Shown here piece after piece: positions 1-6,683 of a stretch of DNA of 7,498 nt. Made by a program: the position numbers and the translations under genes. A model generated the notes under the pieces. The model had not been told where the DNA came from, made no database searches, and saw only the letters and a list, made by a program, of their open reading frames with translations. The stretch is from the NCBI GenBank assembly GCA_013813145.1, contig JACCSE010000574.1, positions 1-7,498 of the forward strand, given 5' to 3'. Each line of letters opens with the position of its first letter. The first letter of the stretch is position 1. Source of the DNA: Gemmatimonadales bacterium. Its GTDB lineage: Bacteria > Gemmatimonadota > Gemmatimonadetes > Gemmatimonadales > GWC2-71-9.

Positions 1-1063
1 CCGCCGGGACTGCCCCACCGCCCCGCTGCTCCCCCGTCCCGCTGCCCCCCTGGTACCTCACTGCCGTCATCTCCGCCAGAATCGCCAGCGCCGTCTCCGC
101 CGGCTGGCGGCCGCCGAGCTCCAGGCCGATGGGGCCGTGCACTCGGGCGATCTCCTCCTCGGTGAACCCCTCACTCCGGAGCCACTCGCGGCGGGCGGCC
201 TGGGTCTTCCTGGACCCGATCGCGCCGATGTACGCCGCCGGAGAGCGCAGCGCCAGCCGCAGCGCGGGCTCGTCGAACTTGGGATCGTGGGAGAGGATGC
301 AGATGTAGCACGAGGCGTCGAGCCCGATCTGCCCGAAGGCCTCTTCCGGCCAGGCCAGGATCAGCTCGTCCGCCTCAGGAAAGCGCTCCCGGGTGAGGAA
401 CGCCTGCCGCCCGTCGGCCACGATGGTCCGGTAGCCCAGGAGCTGGGCCAGCGGGACCAACGCCACCGCGATATGGACCCCGCCGAAGATCACCAGGCGC
501 GGCTGTCGGGGAAACACTTCCAGAAACACCGTCGCCGCGCCGGCCGGAGTCTCCAGCGTCACCGTGGCGCTTCGCTCCCGCCGGAGGGCGTCGAGTGCGG
601 CTGCCCGCAGCCGCTCGGCGGGCACCCCGGCCAGGGCACCTTCGACCGCTCCGTCAGCCAACACCCGCGCGGAACCTCCGGCTCCCGCTCCTTCCGTCAC
701 CGTCGCGAGCACCTCGCCGCCGTCGCCCCGGGCCGCGGCGAGAACCTCCGGCCGCACGCCAGGTTCGACCAGCACTTTGATGGTTCCGCCGCAGGCGAGC
801 CCCACCTCCCACGCCTTCTCGTCGCTCACACCGAAGGTGACCAGCTTCGGGCTCCCCCGCCCGATGGCCTCGGCGATTTCCAGGGCGGTGGCGCTCTCGA
901 CGCACCCGCCGGAGACCGAGCCGGCCATGACGCCGTCCCGCGTCGCCAGCATGCTGGAGCCCTCCGGGCGGGGGGCGGAGCCCCAGACGCTGGTCACTAC
1001 GGCGCGGCCGACCGGCTCGCCGGTCGCGGTCAGCCGGTCGTATTCGGGGAGAAGATCACGCAT
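1..1063 (-). CDS. XdhC/CoxI-family molybdenum hydroxylase maturation factor, 3' end beyond the left edge
   Basis: XdhC-family proteins bind molybdenum cofactor and help its sulfuration and insertion into xanthine dehydrogenase-like enzymes; the Cox paralogues (CoxF, CoxI) serve CO dehydrogenase. The 354 visible residues cover the whole family fold. The N-terminal domain has WGSAPRPEG near residues 27-35, SGGCVE at 51-56 and GLACGGTI at 88-95. The C-terminal Rossmann-like domain has IFGGVHIA at 192-199, a SHD motif at 258-260, IGSRKT at 282-287 and GPIGLELGGRQPAETA at 310-325. The usual family end lies near residue 336, but the frame stays open to base 1 through a Gly-rich tail coded by a G-rich repeat. 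I chose the ATG at 1063 because MRDLLPEYDRL matches the usual family N-terminus; no strong ribosome binding site precedes it. A better-supported ribosome binding site belongs to an in-frame ATG at 1198, which would add 45 residues unlike the family. The gene lies downstream of the CoxE-like gene and the kinase relic. Family assignment is secure; the substrate enzyme is inferred. Confidence 0.93.
   Translation of the reverse strand, partial: MRDLLPEYDRLTATGEPVGRAVVTSVWGSAPRPEGSSMLATRDGVMAGSVSGGCVESATALEIAEAIGRGSPKLVTFGVSDEKAWEVGLACGGTIKVLVEPGVRPEVLAAARGDGGEVLATVTEGAGAGGSARVLADGAVEGALAGVPAERLRAAALDALRRERSATVTLETPAGAATVFLEVFPRQPRLVIFGGVHIAVALVPLAQLLGYRTIVADGRQAFLTRERFPEADELILAWPEEAFGQIGLDASCYICILSHDPKFDEPALRLALRSPAAYIGAIGSRKTQAARREWLRSEGFTEEEIARVHGPIGLELGGRQPAETALAILAEMTAVRYQGGSGTGEQRGGGAVPA
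13..50 (-). repeat. G-rich degenerate repeat with G-quadruplex potential
   Basis: Read on the minus strand this stretch has runs of 6, 3, 5, 4 and 4 G separated by loops of 2 to 6 bases, which fits the G3+N1-7 quadruplex pattern. Two copies of GCTGCYCCCCC (plus-strand reading, beginning at 25 and 41) sit 16 bases apart, so it looks like a short degenerate tandem repeat. It falls where an XdhC gene normally ends, and may continue past the left edge. Folding is a prediction from the pattern only. Confidence 0.5.
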
Positions 1064-1202
1064 CGGTGGGTGCCTGGATGAGAGGTCAAATCGGTATGCC
1101 GCCAAGGGCTGAGCAGCCCTCCCTCGCAACTTGATAATGATAGTCCAGCGTGCCGAGGGTTTTGCGTGGCTGCTGACCAGGAAGGCCACTCGACTCATGG
1201 CG

Positions 1203-1208
1203 CTCCTT
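1203..1208 (-). promoter_or_regulatory. Strong Shine-Dalgarno sequence before an alternative XdhC start at 1198
   Basis: The minus strand reads AAGGAG followed by four bases and then ATG (1198-1196). The frame from this ATG has no stop and joins the XdhC frame at 1063, so it would give the XdhC protein a 45-residue leader starting MSRVAFLVSSH. The site is better than anything in front of 1063, and lies just after the stop of the kinase remnant at 1217. Whether it is used is not shown by the sequence. Confidence 0.4.
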
Positions 1209-1216
1209 CTGGTCCG

Positions 1217-1551
1217 TTATGTCGAAGGTTCCCCCGCGAGCGCTGCGAGCCGGCGCCGCGCCTCGGCCACCGCTGGCCGGAACTCCGGGTCGCAATGCCC
1301 GGCGGCCTCGCCGAAGTCGAGCATGGGCAGGATGTGGGGGTGCTGGAGCCGAGCGGTGAGCCGAATCTCCTGCAGAAACCGCATCGGGCCAATGGTGGCG
1401 GCGAGCTCCGGGTGGAGCACCTTGAGCGCGATCTGCCGGCCGTGCCGGAGGTCGTCGGCGAGGTAGACCGTTGCCATCCCCCCCGGCCGAGCTCGCGCTC
1501 GAGCACGTACCGCTCGCGCAGGGTGTCAGCGAGTTGCGGTGGTATGGTCAT
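1217..1551 (-). pseudogene. Remnant of a PknB-like serine/threonine protein kinase (frameshift plus internal deletion)
   Basis: The ATG at 1551 opens the start of a bacterial eukaryotic-type kinase: RYVLERELGRGG, the glycine-rich loop. The frame then shifts at a run of seven G (1478-1484). One more G would restore the family motif GRGGMATVYLA, which continues in the next frame with ALKVLHPEL (the ATP-anchoring lysine), the alpha-C glutamate in FLQEIRLTARL, and QHPHILPMLDFGEAAG. After that, around 1297-1303, the protein jumps to HCDPEFRPAVAEARRRLAAL and stops at 1217. The hinge, the catalytic HRD loop, the DFG motif and the whole C-lobe are missing, so no active kinase can be made even if the frame is repaired. 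The last 25 residues resemble the C-terminal tail of longer kinases with helical repeats, which suggests one internal deletion; that is inference. It sits between the CoxE-like and XdhC genes with no obvious link to their function. Confidence 0.85.
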
Positions 1552-1641
1552 CGGCTGCCAACGGCATGGGACGATTCGAATGTGGCCGCGCCGGGGGCAT
1601 TGCGCCAGCGAGCGGGCGGGGTCGCGTGCGGGGAGCTCGCA

Positions 1642-2760
1642 TTACAACGCGACAAGCCTCCCCGCCAGCTCCTCCAGCGATGCCACGCTCGCCGCCGGGA
1701 CCAGCTCGTCCACGTGCGGCAGCGCTGCGCGAAGTCCCGCCGTCACCGGCTCGAACCCGGGCCGCGCCGCCAGCGGGTCGATCCAGAGCAGTCGGTGACA
1801 CGAGCGCCGAAGCGTCGCCATCTCCCGGGCAAGCAGCGCCGGGTCGCCCCGCTCCCAGCCGTCCGATACCACCAGCACCACCGCCCCGCTCCGCACCGTG
1901 CGGCGGACCCAGCGCCGGTTCAGCTCCTTGAGGCTCTCGCCGATCCTGGTCCCGCCGCTCCAGTCCACGACGGTTCCGGCCACCCGGCGGAGCGCCTCGT
2001 CCGGGCTCCGGGTCCTGAGCTGCCGGGTGATCCGGGTGAGCCGGGTGCCGAATACGAACACCTCTACCCGGGCGCCGCTCCGCTGAAGCGCGTGGGCGAA
2101 GCGGAGCATGAACCGGCTGTACCGCTCCATCGACCCGCTGATGTCGCAGACCAGCACGATGGGCCGGGCCCGCACCGTGCGCCGAAGCCAACGCCACCGC
2201 ATCGGCTCGCCGCCCGCGGCCAGCGAATCCCGGAGCATGGTGCGCATGACCGGCCGGTGGCCGGCGCGGTCCAGCCGGCTGCGGCGGGCCCGGCGGACCG
2301 GGAGCCGGGGGCGGAGCGCCTCGAGCATGGCCTGGGCGTCCCTGGTCTCCTCCGGCGTGAGGCTGGCGAAATCGGTGGTGCGGAGTGCCTCCCGCTCGCT
2401 CGCGGCGTCGGGCCGCACCGCGGGGACCGTCTCGACCGCCTGGTGAGCTTCCATTTCCGAGGCGGGCGAAAGCGACGGGGGCCGCCCCTCCTGCCGCAGC
2501 CGAGGCAGGCGGCCGTCCAGTCCGCCGGTCCCGCGACGTCTCCAGAAGAGATCGAACGCCGCATCGTACAGCGGCCGGTCCTCGCGCCGCCGGACGAAGA
2601 TCGCCCGCCCCGCCGCCCTGACGTCACCCCGGCGGCCGAAGCCCAGCAGGGTGAGCGCGCGGAGAAAAGTCGCGGTCTGCCCCGGTTCGGCATCGAGTCC
2701 GGCGCGTCGCAGGATGCGCCCGAAACGCATGACGTTTGCGGTGAAGACGGAGCCGTCCAC
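1642..2760 (-). CDS. coxE: CoxE-type von Willebrand factor A protein
   Basis: Members of this family work with a MoxR ATPase; CoxE acts with CoxD in maturing the Mo-containing site of CO dehydrogenase-like enzymes in the cytoplasm. The 372-residue protein has the usual two-part build: an Arg-rich helical N-terminal region (about 10-195, with VMRFGRILRRAGL and DAAFDLFWRRR) and a C-terminal VWA domain (about 198-372). The metal-binding MIDAS residues are present: DISGSM at 206-211 (Asp206, Ser208, Ser210), Thr271 in GGTRIGESL and Asp300 in VSDGWERGD. No signal peptide or membrane segment is seen. The GTG at 2760 is the longest available start, because a stop lies 13 codons upstream; ATG at 2730 (residue 11) is an alternative. 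Neither has a clear ribosome binding site. The gene is divergent from the HAD gene with 42 bases between starts, and is separated from its expected partner ATPase (5749-6663) by about 3 kb. The VWA family is certain; the CoxE label rests on domain layout and neighbours. Confidence 0.92.
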   Translation of the reverse strand: MDGSVFTANVMRFGRILRRAGLDAEPGQTATFLRALTLLGFGRRGDVRAAGRAIFVRRREDRPLYDAAFDLFWRRRGTGGLDGRLPRLRQEGRPPSLSPASEMEAHQAVETVPAVRPDAASEREALRTTDFASLTPEETRDAQAMLEALRPRLPVRRARRSRLDRAGHRPVMRTMLRDSLAAGGEPMRWRWLRRTVRARPIVLVCDISGSMERYSRFMLRFAHALQRSGARVEVFVFGTRLTRITRQLRTRSPDEALRRVAGTVVDWSGGTRIGESLKELNRRWVRRTVRSGAVVLVVSDGWERGDPALLAREMATLRRSCHRLLWIDPLAARPGFEPVTAGLRAALPHVDELVPAASVASLEELAGRLVAL

Positions 2761-2802
2761 GGGGGCTAACGCGATCGGGAACCGACCAACATCTTATCGT
2801 CC

Positions 2803-3546
2803 ATGATCCGCTTCGATTGTTCCGCGATCATCTTCGATCTCGACGGCGTGCTGGTGGATTCGGCGGCGTTCGTGGAGCGGCAATGGCGCCGGTGGGCCGG
2901 CGCCCGCGGGCTTCAGCCCGAGCCGTTCCTCCAGATCTGCCACGGCCGCCGCGCCATCGAGACGATCCGGATCGCCGCGCCGCATCTCGACGCCGAGGCG
3001 GAGGTCGCGATCCTGGCGGCCGACGACGAAGACTCCGAACCTGGCCTTCGTGCGCTGCCCGGAGCGCTGCGTCTCCTGAGCCAGCTCCCCGCGGCCAGCT
3101 GGGGGGTCGCGACGTCCGGCCGGCGGGCCACCGCGGTCGGCCGGCTCCGCGCCGCCGGGCTGCCCGATCCCCGGGTCATGCTTTGCGCCGAGGACGTGGG
3201 GCAGGGAAAGCCCCATCCTGAAGTGTATCAACGCGCGGGCATCGCCCTGGGCGCGGCGCCGTCCGAATGCGTCGTGATCGAGGACGCGCCTCCGGGGGTC
3301 GAGGCGGCGCGGGCTGCCGGCATGTTCCCGATCGGCCTCGCCACCACCCACGCCTGCTCGGCGCTTCCGGTCGACGTGTGCGCCGCTTCCCTGGCCGATA
3401 TTCACCTGGGCCGGGTCGGGCCCGAGGACTGGGGACGCCAGCGGCTCGAGCTGCTGGTCATCGAGATCGCCCGGGAACGCCACCCGGTCAGCTTCGAGCA
3501 GCGTCGAGCACCTCGCGCGTCCGCCGGGCGAAAGCCTCGGGGGTGA
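2803..3546 (+). CDS. HAD superfamily hydrolase, sugar-phosphatase / beta-phosphoglucomutase-like (subclass IA)
   Basis: This is a cytoplasmic phosphotransferase of the haloacid dehalogenase superfamily, most like small sugar or polyol phosphatases. Motif I is FDLDGVLVDS (nucleophile Asp12, acid/base Asp14). A helical cap follows (about 21-90, with CHGRRAIETI at 46-55). Motif II is ATSG (Ser105), motif III is GKPHPEVY (Lys136) and motif IV is VIEDAPPGVEAA (Glu160, Asp161). All catalytic residues are in place. The ATG at 2803 gives the normal spacing to motif I, but there is no clear ribosome binding site. It is the only plus-strand gene in the window and lies between two minus-strand genes of a Mo-enzyme cluster. 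Its last 19 codons plus stop overlap the end of the convergent sensor kinase gene; the tail from about residue 228 is probably not part of the fold. The substrate cannot be told from sequence. Confidence 0.92.
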   Translation: MIRFDCSAIIFDLDGVLVDSAAFVERQWRRWAGARGLQPEPFLQICHGRRAIETIRIAAPHLDAEAEVAILAADDEDSEPGLRALPGALRLLSQLPAASWGVATSGRRATAVGRLRAAGLPDPRVMLCAEDVGQGKPHPEVYQRAGIALGAAPSECVVIEDAPPGVEAARAAGMFPIGLATTHACSALPVDVCAASLADIHLGRVGPEDWGRQRLELLVIEIARERHPVSFEQRRAPRASAGRKPRG

Positions 3547-5752
3547 ACGGCTTGGCGACGAAGGGCGCGTGGGGGCTCACCAGTCCGCGATCCACCACTT
3601 CCGTTCCCGGATACCCCGACATGTAGATCACCGGGATCTCCGGCCAGCGCGCGCCGATGATCTCGCCCAGCGCCCGGCCGCTCAGGTCGGGCATGACCGC
3701 GTCGGTGAGCACCAGGTCCACACCGCCCCCGAGATCCTCCAGCAGCTCCAGCGCGGCCCGTCCATCCACCGCCTCGACGACCCGGTATCCGTGCAGCTCC
3801 AGCGTGCGGCGGGTGAGGCCCCGCACGGTCGGCTCGTCCTCGGCGACCAGCACGAGCTCACCCTGCGCGCCCGGAACCTCGCCGTGAGGAGCCGCGGGCT
3901 CTCCGGCCGGAGCGGCGACTTCGCTGGTCGGAAGGTAGACCTTTACCGTCGTGCCAAGCCCCAGCTCGCTGTAGATCCAGACATAGCCCCCACTCTGTTT
4001 GACGATACCGTAGACGGTCGAGAGTCCGAGCCCGGTGCCCTGGCCCACCGGCTTGGTGGTGAAGAAGGGCTCGAAGACCCGCGAGCGTGTCGCCTCGTCC
4101 ATCCCGGTACCGGTGTCGCTGATGCTGAGCAGGAGGTACCGCCCCCGGCGGAGCTCGATCCCGGGATGCCGCCCGACCGCCGGGGCCTCCAACTCGGCGG
4201 CCTCGGTCGCGACCGTCACCGTCCCACCGCTTCCCATGGCGTCGCGGCTGTTCAGGGCCAGGTTGACGAGCACCTGCTCGAGCTGGCCCCGGTCGGCCTG
4301 CACGTCGCCCAGCCCGGTGCCCAGACGCAGCACGAGCTGGTGCTCCGCGCCGAGCAGCCGCTCCAGCACCGGGACCAGCTCCCGCACCACCGCGTTGAGC
4401 TCGAGCCGCGCCGGCCGGAGCACCTGCTGCCGGGTGAAGGCGAGGAGTTGCCGGGTGATCGCCGCGGCGCGCTCGCCCGCCCTGATCATCTGCTCCACTT
4501 CGGCGGTCGCCGGATGTCCCGGTTCCAGCTCGCGGATGGCGAACGAGCCGAAGCCCAGCACCGCGGTCATGAGATTGTTGACCTCGTGGGCGATCCCACC
4601 GGCCAGCCGCCCGACGGACTGCACCCGCTGCGCCTGCTGCAGCCGCGCCTCGGTCTCGCGCCGCTGGGTCACGTCGAGATTGATCCCGCTCATCCGAATC
4701 GGAGTACCATCGGGGGCCCGCTCGACCCGGCCCAGGCCGATGAGCCAGCGGACCCCGCGCTCGGGGTGAACGACCCGGAACTCGGACCGGTACTCGGCGG
4801 TGCGGCCCTCCAGCGCGTCCTGCACCGCCTGGGTCACCCGCCAGCGATCGTCCGGGTGAAGCCGGCTTTCCCACTCGACCTGACCGGGCTGGCCGCGCGA
4901 GGGATCGAATCCATAGAGCAAGAAGTTTTCAGGCGACCAGGCGACGGTGCCCGCCACCAGGTCCCACGACCAGACGCCCGCCTGGCTCGCCGCCAGGGCC
5001 AGGCGGAGTTGCTCCTCGGCCGCCTTCCGGTCGGTGATGTCCACGCAGGAGCCGACGTATCCGGCGAACGCCCCGTCCGGGCCGTGGAACGGCGCTCCAC
5101 GCTCCAGCAGCCAGCGATACTCCCCGTCGCGATGGCGAAGCCGGTACTCGTGCGCGATCGGGGCCCGCTGCCTGAAGCTCTCCTCGTCGGCGGCCACGTA
5201 CCGCTCGACGTCATCCGGGTGGAGGCCGTTCATCCACCCGGTTCCGATCTCCTGCTCCAAGGTGCGTCCGGTGAAGTCGAGCCAGGGGTTGTTGAACCAG
5301 GTGCATCGGTTGTCCGCATCCGCGAGCCAGATGAGCGTCGGTGCGGCGTTGGCGATGGTGCGGAAGCGCCCCTCGCTCTCTCGAAGCGCCCGCTCGGCCC
5401 GATTCCGGTCGCTCACGTCGCGGATCACGCTGAGGAGAAGGCGCTCGCCGCCGACCTCGGCTCCCTGTGAGCTCACCTCCACCGGGAAGCGGCGGCCGTC
5501 CTTCCGACGGTGGACCGCCTCGAACTTGGCACTTCCCGCGTCCGCCACCGCGAGCTGGCGGATCACCAGCGGCCGGTCGCCCGGCTCCCGGAGGTCGAAG
5601 ACCGACAGCGCGAGCAGCTCCTCCCTGGAGTAGCCATAGGCGTCGAGCGCCGCCTGGTTCGCCTCCACGACACGCCCGTCGGGCCGGAGGAAGAGCATGA
5701 TGTCCCGGACCGCGTCGGCCAGGAGCCGGTACTGCTTCAGGCCCACGCTCAC
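3488..5752 (-). CDS. Hybrid sensor histidine kinase with three PAS domains and a C-terminal receiver
   Basis: A 754-residue signalling protein that senses by PAS domains, autophosphorylates and passes phosphate to its own receiver. Order: PAS 1 (about 6-120, ending VIRDVSDRNRAERAL), PAS 2 with PAC (about 126-247, ending CVDITDRKAAEEQL), PAS 3 with PAC (about 248-370), HisKA with GRLAGGIAHEVNNLMTAV (phospho-accepting His389), HATPase (N-box Asn497/Asn501, DTGTGM at 546-551, GQGTGLGLS at 570-578), then a receiver (about 632-750) with acidic pocket EDE 638-640, phospho-acceptor Asp684, Ser712 and Lys734. There is no membrane segment or signal peptide, so it should be cytoplasmic, and no DNA-binding output. 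The start is the GTG at 5752, preceded by GGAGG at 5 bases; it overlaps the stop of the MoxR gene (GTGA), which indicates translational coupling. A GTG two codons later (5746) is possible. Its signal and its downstream partner are not visible. Such kinases are often orphans in their genome, so a role in Mo-enzyme regulation is inferred only from coupling. Confidence 0.95.
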   Translation of the reverse strand: MSVGLKQYRLLADAVRDIMLFLRPDGRVVEANQAALDAYGYSREELLALSVFDLREPGDRPLVIRQLAVADAGSAKFEAVHRRKDGRRFPVEVSSQGAEVGGERLLLSVIRDVSDRNRAERALRESEGRFRTIANAAPTLIWLADADNRCTWFNNPWLDFTGRTLEQEIGTGWMNGLHPDDVERYVAADEESFRQRAPIAHEYRLRHRDGEYRWLLERGAPFHGPDGAFAGYVGSCVDITDRKAAEEQLRLALAASQAGVWSWDLVAGTVAWSPENFLLYGFDPSRGQPGQVEWESRLHPDDRWRVTQAVQDALEGRTAEYRSEFRVVHPERGVRWLIGLGRVERAPDGTPIRMSGINLDVTQRRETEARLQQAQRVQSVGRLAGGIAHEVNNLMTAVLGFGSFAIRELEPGHPATAEVEQMIRAGERAAAITRQLLAFTRQQVLRPARLELNAVVRELVPVLERLLGAEHQLVLRLGTGLGDVQADRGQLEQVLVNLALNSRDAMGSGGTVTVATEAAELEAPAVGRHPGIELRRGRYLLLSISDTGTGMDEATRSRVFEPFFTTKPVGQGTGLGLSTVYGIVKQSGGYVWIYSELGLGTTVKVYLPTSEVAAPAGEPAAPHGEVPGAQGELVLVAEDEPTVRGLTRRTLELHGYRVVEAVDGRAALELLEDLGGGVDLVLTDAVMPDLSGRALGEIIGARWPEIPVIYMSGYPGTEVVDRGLVSPHAPFVAKPFTPEAFARRTREVLDAARS

Positions 5753-6663
5753 GCGGGCCTCCGCGCGGCGCCGCCGGCGCGGGATTCATCCAGGATCGTC
5801 CTCGCCCCGACCCCCCGGATGGCGGCTATGTCCTCCTGGTACTTGAGCAGCACCCCGAGCGTCTGGTCCACCTGCGCCGGCCCCAGGTGGTCGACGCCAA
5901 GCGCCAGCAGCGCCGCCGACCAGTCGAGCGTCTCGGCGATGCCGGGCGACTTGGTGAGGTCTGCCTCCCGGAGGCGCTGGATGAAGGCGACGACCTCCCG
6001 GGCCAGCATTGCCGGCACCGCAGGCAGCCGGGCGTGCAGGATCGCGAGCTCCCGCTCCGCGGTGGGATAGTCGATCCAGTGATACAGGCAGCGGCGCTTC
6101 AGCGCGTCGTGCACCTCCCGGGTGCGGTTGCTGGTCAGGATCACCCGCGGGGGGCGGGCCGCCCGGATCGTGCCGATCTCGGGAATGGTGATGGCGAAGT
6201 CGCTCAGGATCTCCAGCAGGAATGCCTCGAACTCTTCGTCCGCCCGGTCCACCTCGTCGATCAGGAGGACCGGTGCCTCAGCGGCCCTGCTCTCCAGCGC
6301 CTGGAGCAGCGGGCGGCGAATCAGGAACTCGTCGCTGAAGATGTCCCTGGTGGCGGCGGACTTGGCCTCGCCGCGCGCCTCCAGCAGGCGGATCTCCAGC
6401 ATCTGCCGCGGATAGTCCCACTCGTAGACCGCGGTGTTGACGTCCAATCCCTCGTAGCACTGGAGCCGGATCAGATGCGCACCGAGCACCGCCGAGAGCG
6501 TGCGGGCCACTTCGGTCTTACCCACGCCGGCCTCGCCCTCCAGCAGCAGCGGCCGGCCGAGCGTCAGGGAGAGGAAAACGGCGGTCGCAAGGTCGCGATC
6601 CGCCACGTATCCCCGGTCGGCGAAGGCGGCCTGAACGGCGTCGATGTCGGGAAGGTGGGTCAT
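5749..6663 (-). CDS. coxD: MoxR-family AAA+ ATPase, CoxD type
   Basis: CoxD is a MoxR AAA+ chaperone that helps build the metal site of apo-CO dehydrogenase using ATP, together with a VWA partner. The 304-residue protein has Walker A GEAGVGKT at 43-50, an inserted MoxR region with QCYEGLDVNTAVYEWDYPRQ at 68-87 that is characteristic of the CoxD group, Walker B VLLIDEVDRAD at 132-142, sensor 1 ILTSNRTREVHDALKRR at 175-191 including the arginine-finger region, and a C-terminal helical lid (about 203-285). Length is normal for the group. The ATG at 6663 gives the family start MTHLPDIDAVQAAF; the open frame upstream overlaps the molybdopterin gene and is not needed. No strong ribosome binding site is seen. 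The gene lies 20 bases after the stop of the molybdopterin-binding gene and overlaps the hybrid kinase start by 4 bases, so all three are probably one transcript. Confidence 0.94.
   Translation of the reverse strand: MTHLPDIDAVQAAFADRGYVADRDLATAVFLSLTLGRPLLLEGEAGVGKTEVARTLSAVLGAHLIRLQCYEGLDVNTAVYEWDYPRQMLEIRLLEARGEAKSAATRDIFSDEFLIRRPLLQALESRAAEAPVLLIDEVDRADEEFEAFLLEILSDFAITIPEIGTIRAARPPRVILTSNRTREVHDALKRRCLYHWIDYPTAERELAILHARLPAVPAMLAREVVAFIQRLREADLTKSPGIAETLDWSAALLALGVDHLGPAQVDQTLGVLLKYQEDIAAIRGVGARTILDESRAGGAARRPA
5758..5762 (-). promoter_or_regulatory. Ribosome binding site of the hybrid kinase gene, inside the end of the MoxR gene
   Basis: GGAGG on the minus strand lies 5 bases before the GTG at 5752 and within the last codons of the MoxR ATPase gene. 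It decides the kinase start and supports termination-reinitiation coupling at the GTGA overlap. Confidence 0.7.
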
Positions 6664-6683
6664 GCTGCAATATGGCGGGTAGG

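Noticed and set aside
137..1081. 314-residue plus-strand open frame
   Set aside because: It is antisense to the XdhC gene, which has clear family motifs in the opposite strand; no domain is seen in the plus-strand product.
1070..1095. TTGACC on the minus strand as a -35 box for the XdhC gene
   Set aside because: No -10-like hexamer lies at 16-18 bases downstream; that position would be at the start codon itself.
1113..1173. Inverted repeat (GCAGCC with GGCTGC, CCCTC with GAGGG) upstream of the XdhC start
   Set aside because: The arms are short, uneven in spacing and separated by about 50 bases, so a stable hairpin or operator cannot be supported by eye.
1217..1477. An 86-residue gene starting at the ATG at 1477
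   Set aside because: This methionine is the conserved Met of the kinase GRGGMATVYLA loop, not a start; the first part of the kinase lies upstream in another frame.
1471..2769. 432-residue plus-strand open frame
   Set aside because: It lies opposite the CoxE-like VWA gene and the kinase relic and shows only low-complexity Pro/Arg/Ala sequence.
3569..5470. 633-residue plus-strand open frame
   Set aside because: It is antisense to the hybrid kinase gene, whose domains are unmistakable. Its translation is Arg/Pro/His-rich with no recognisable domain, as expected of high-GC shadow frames.
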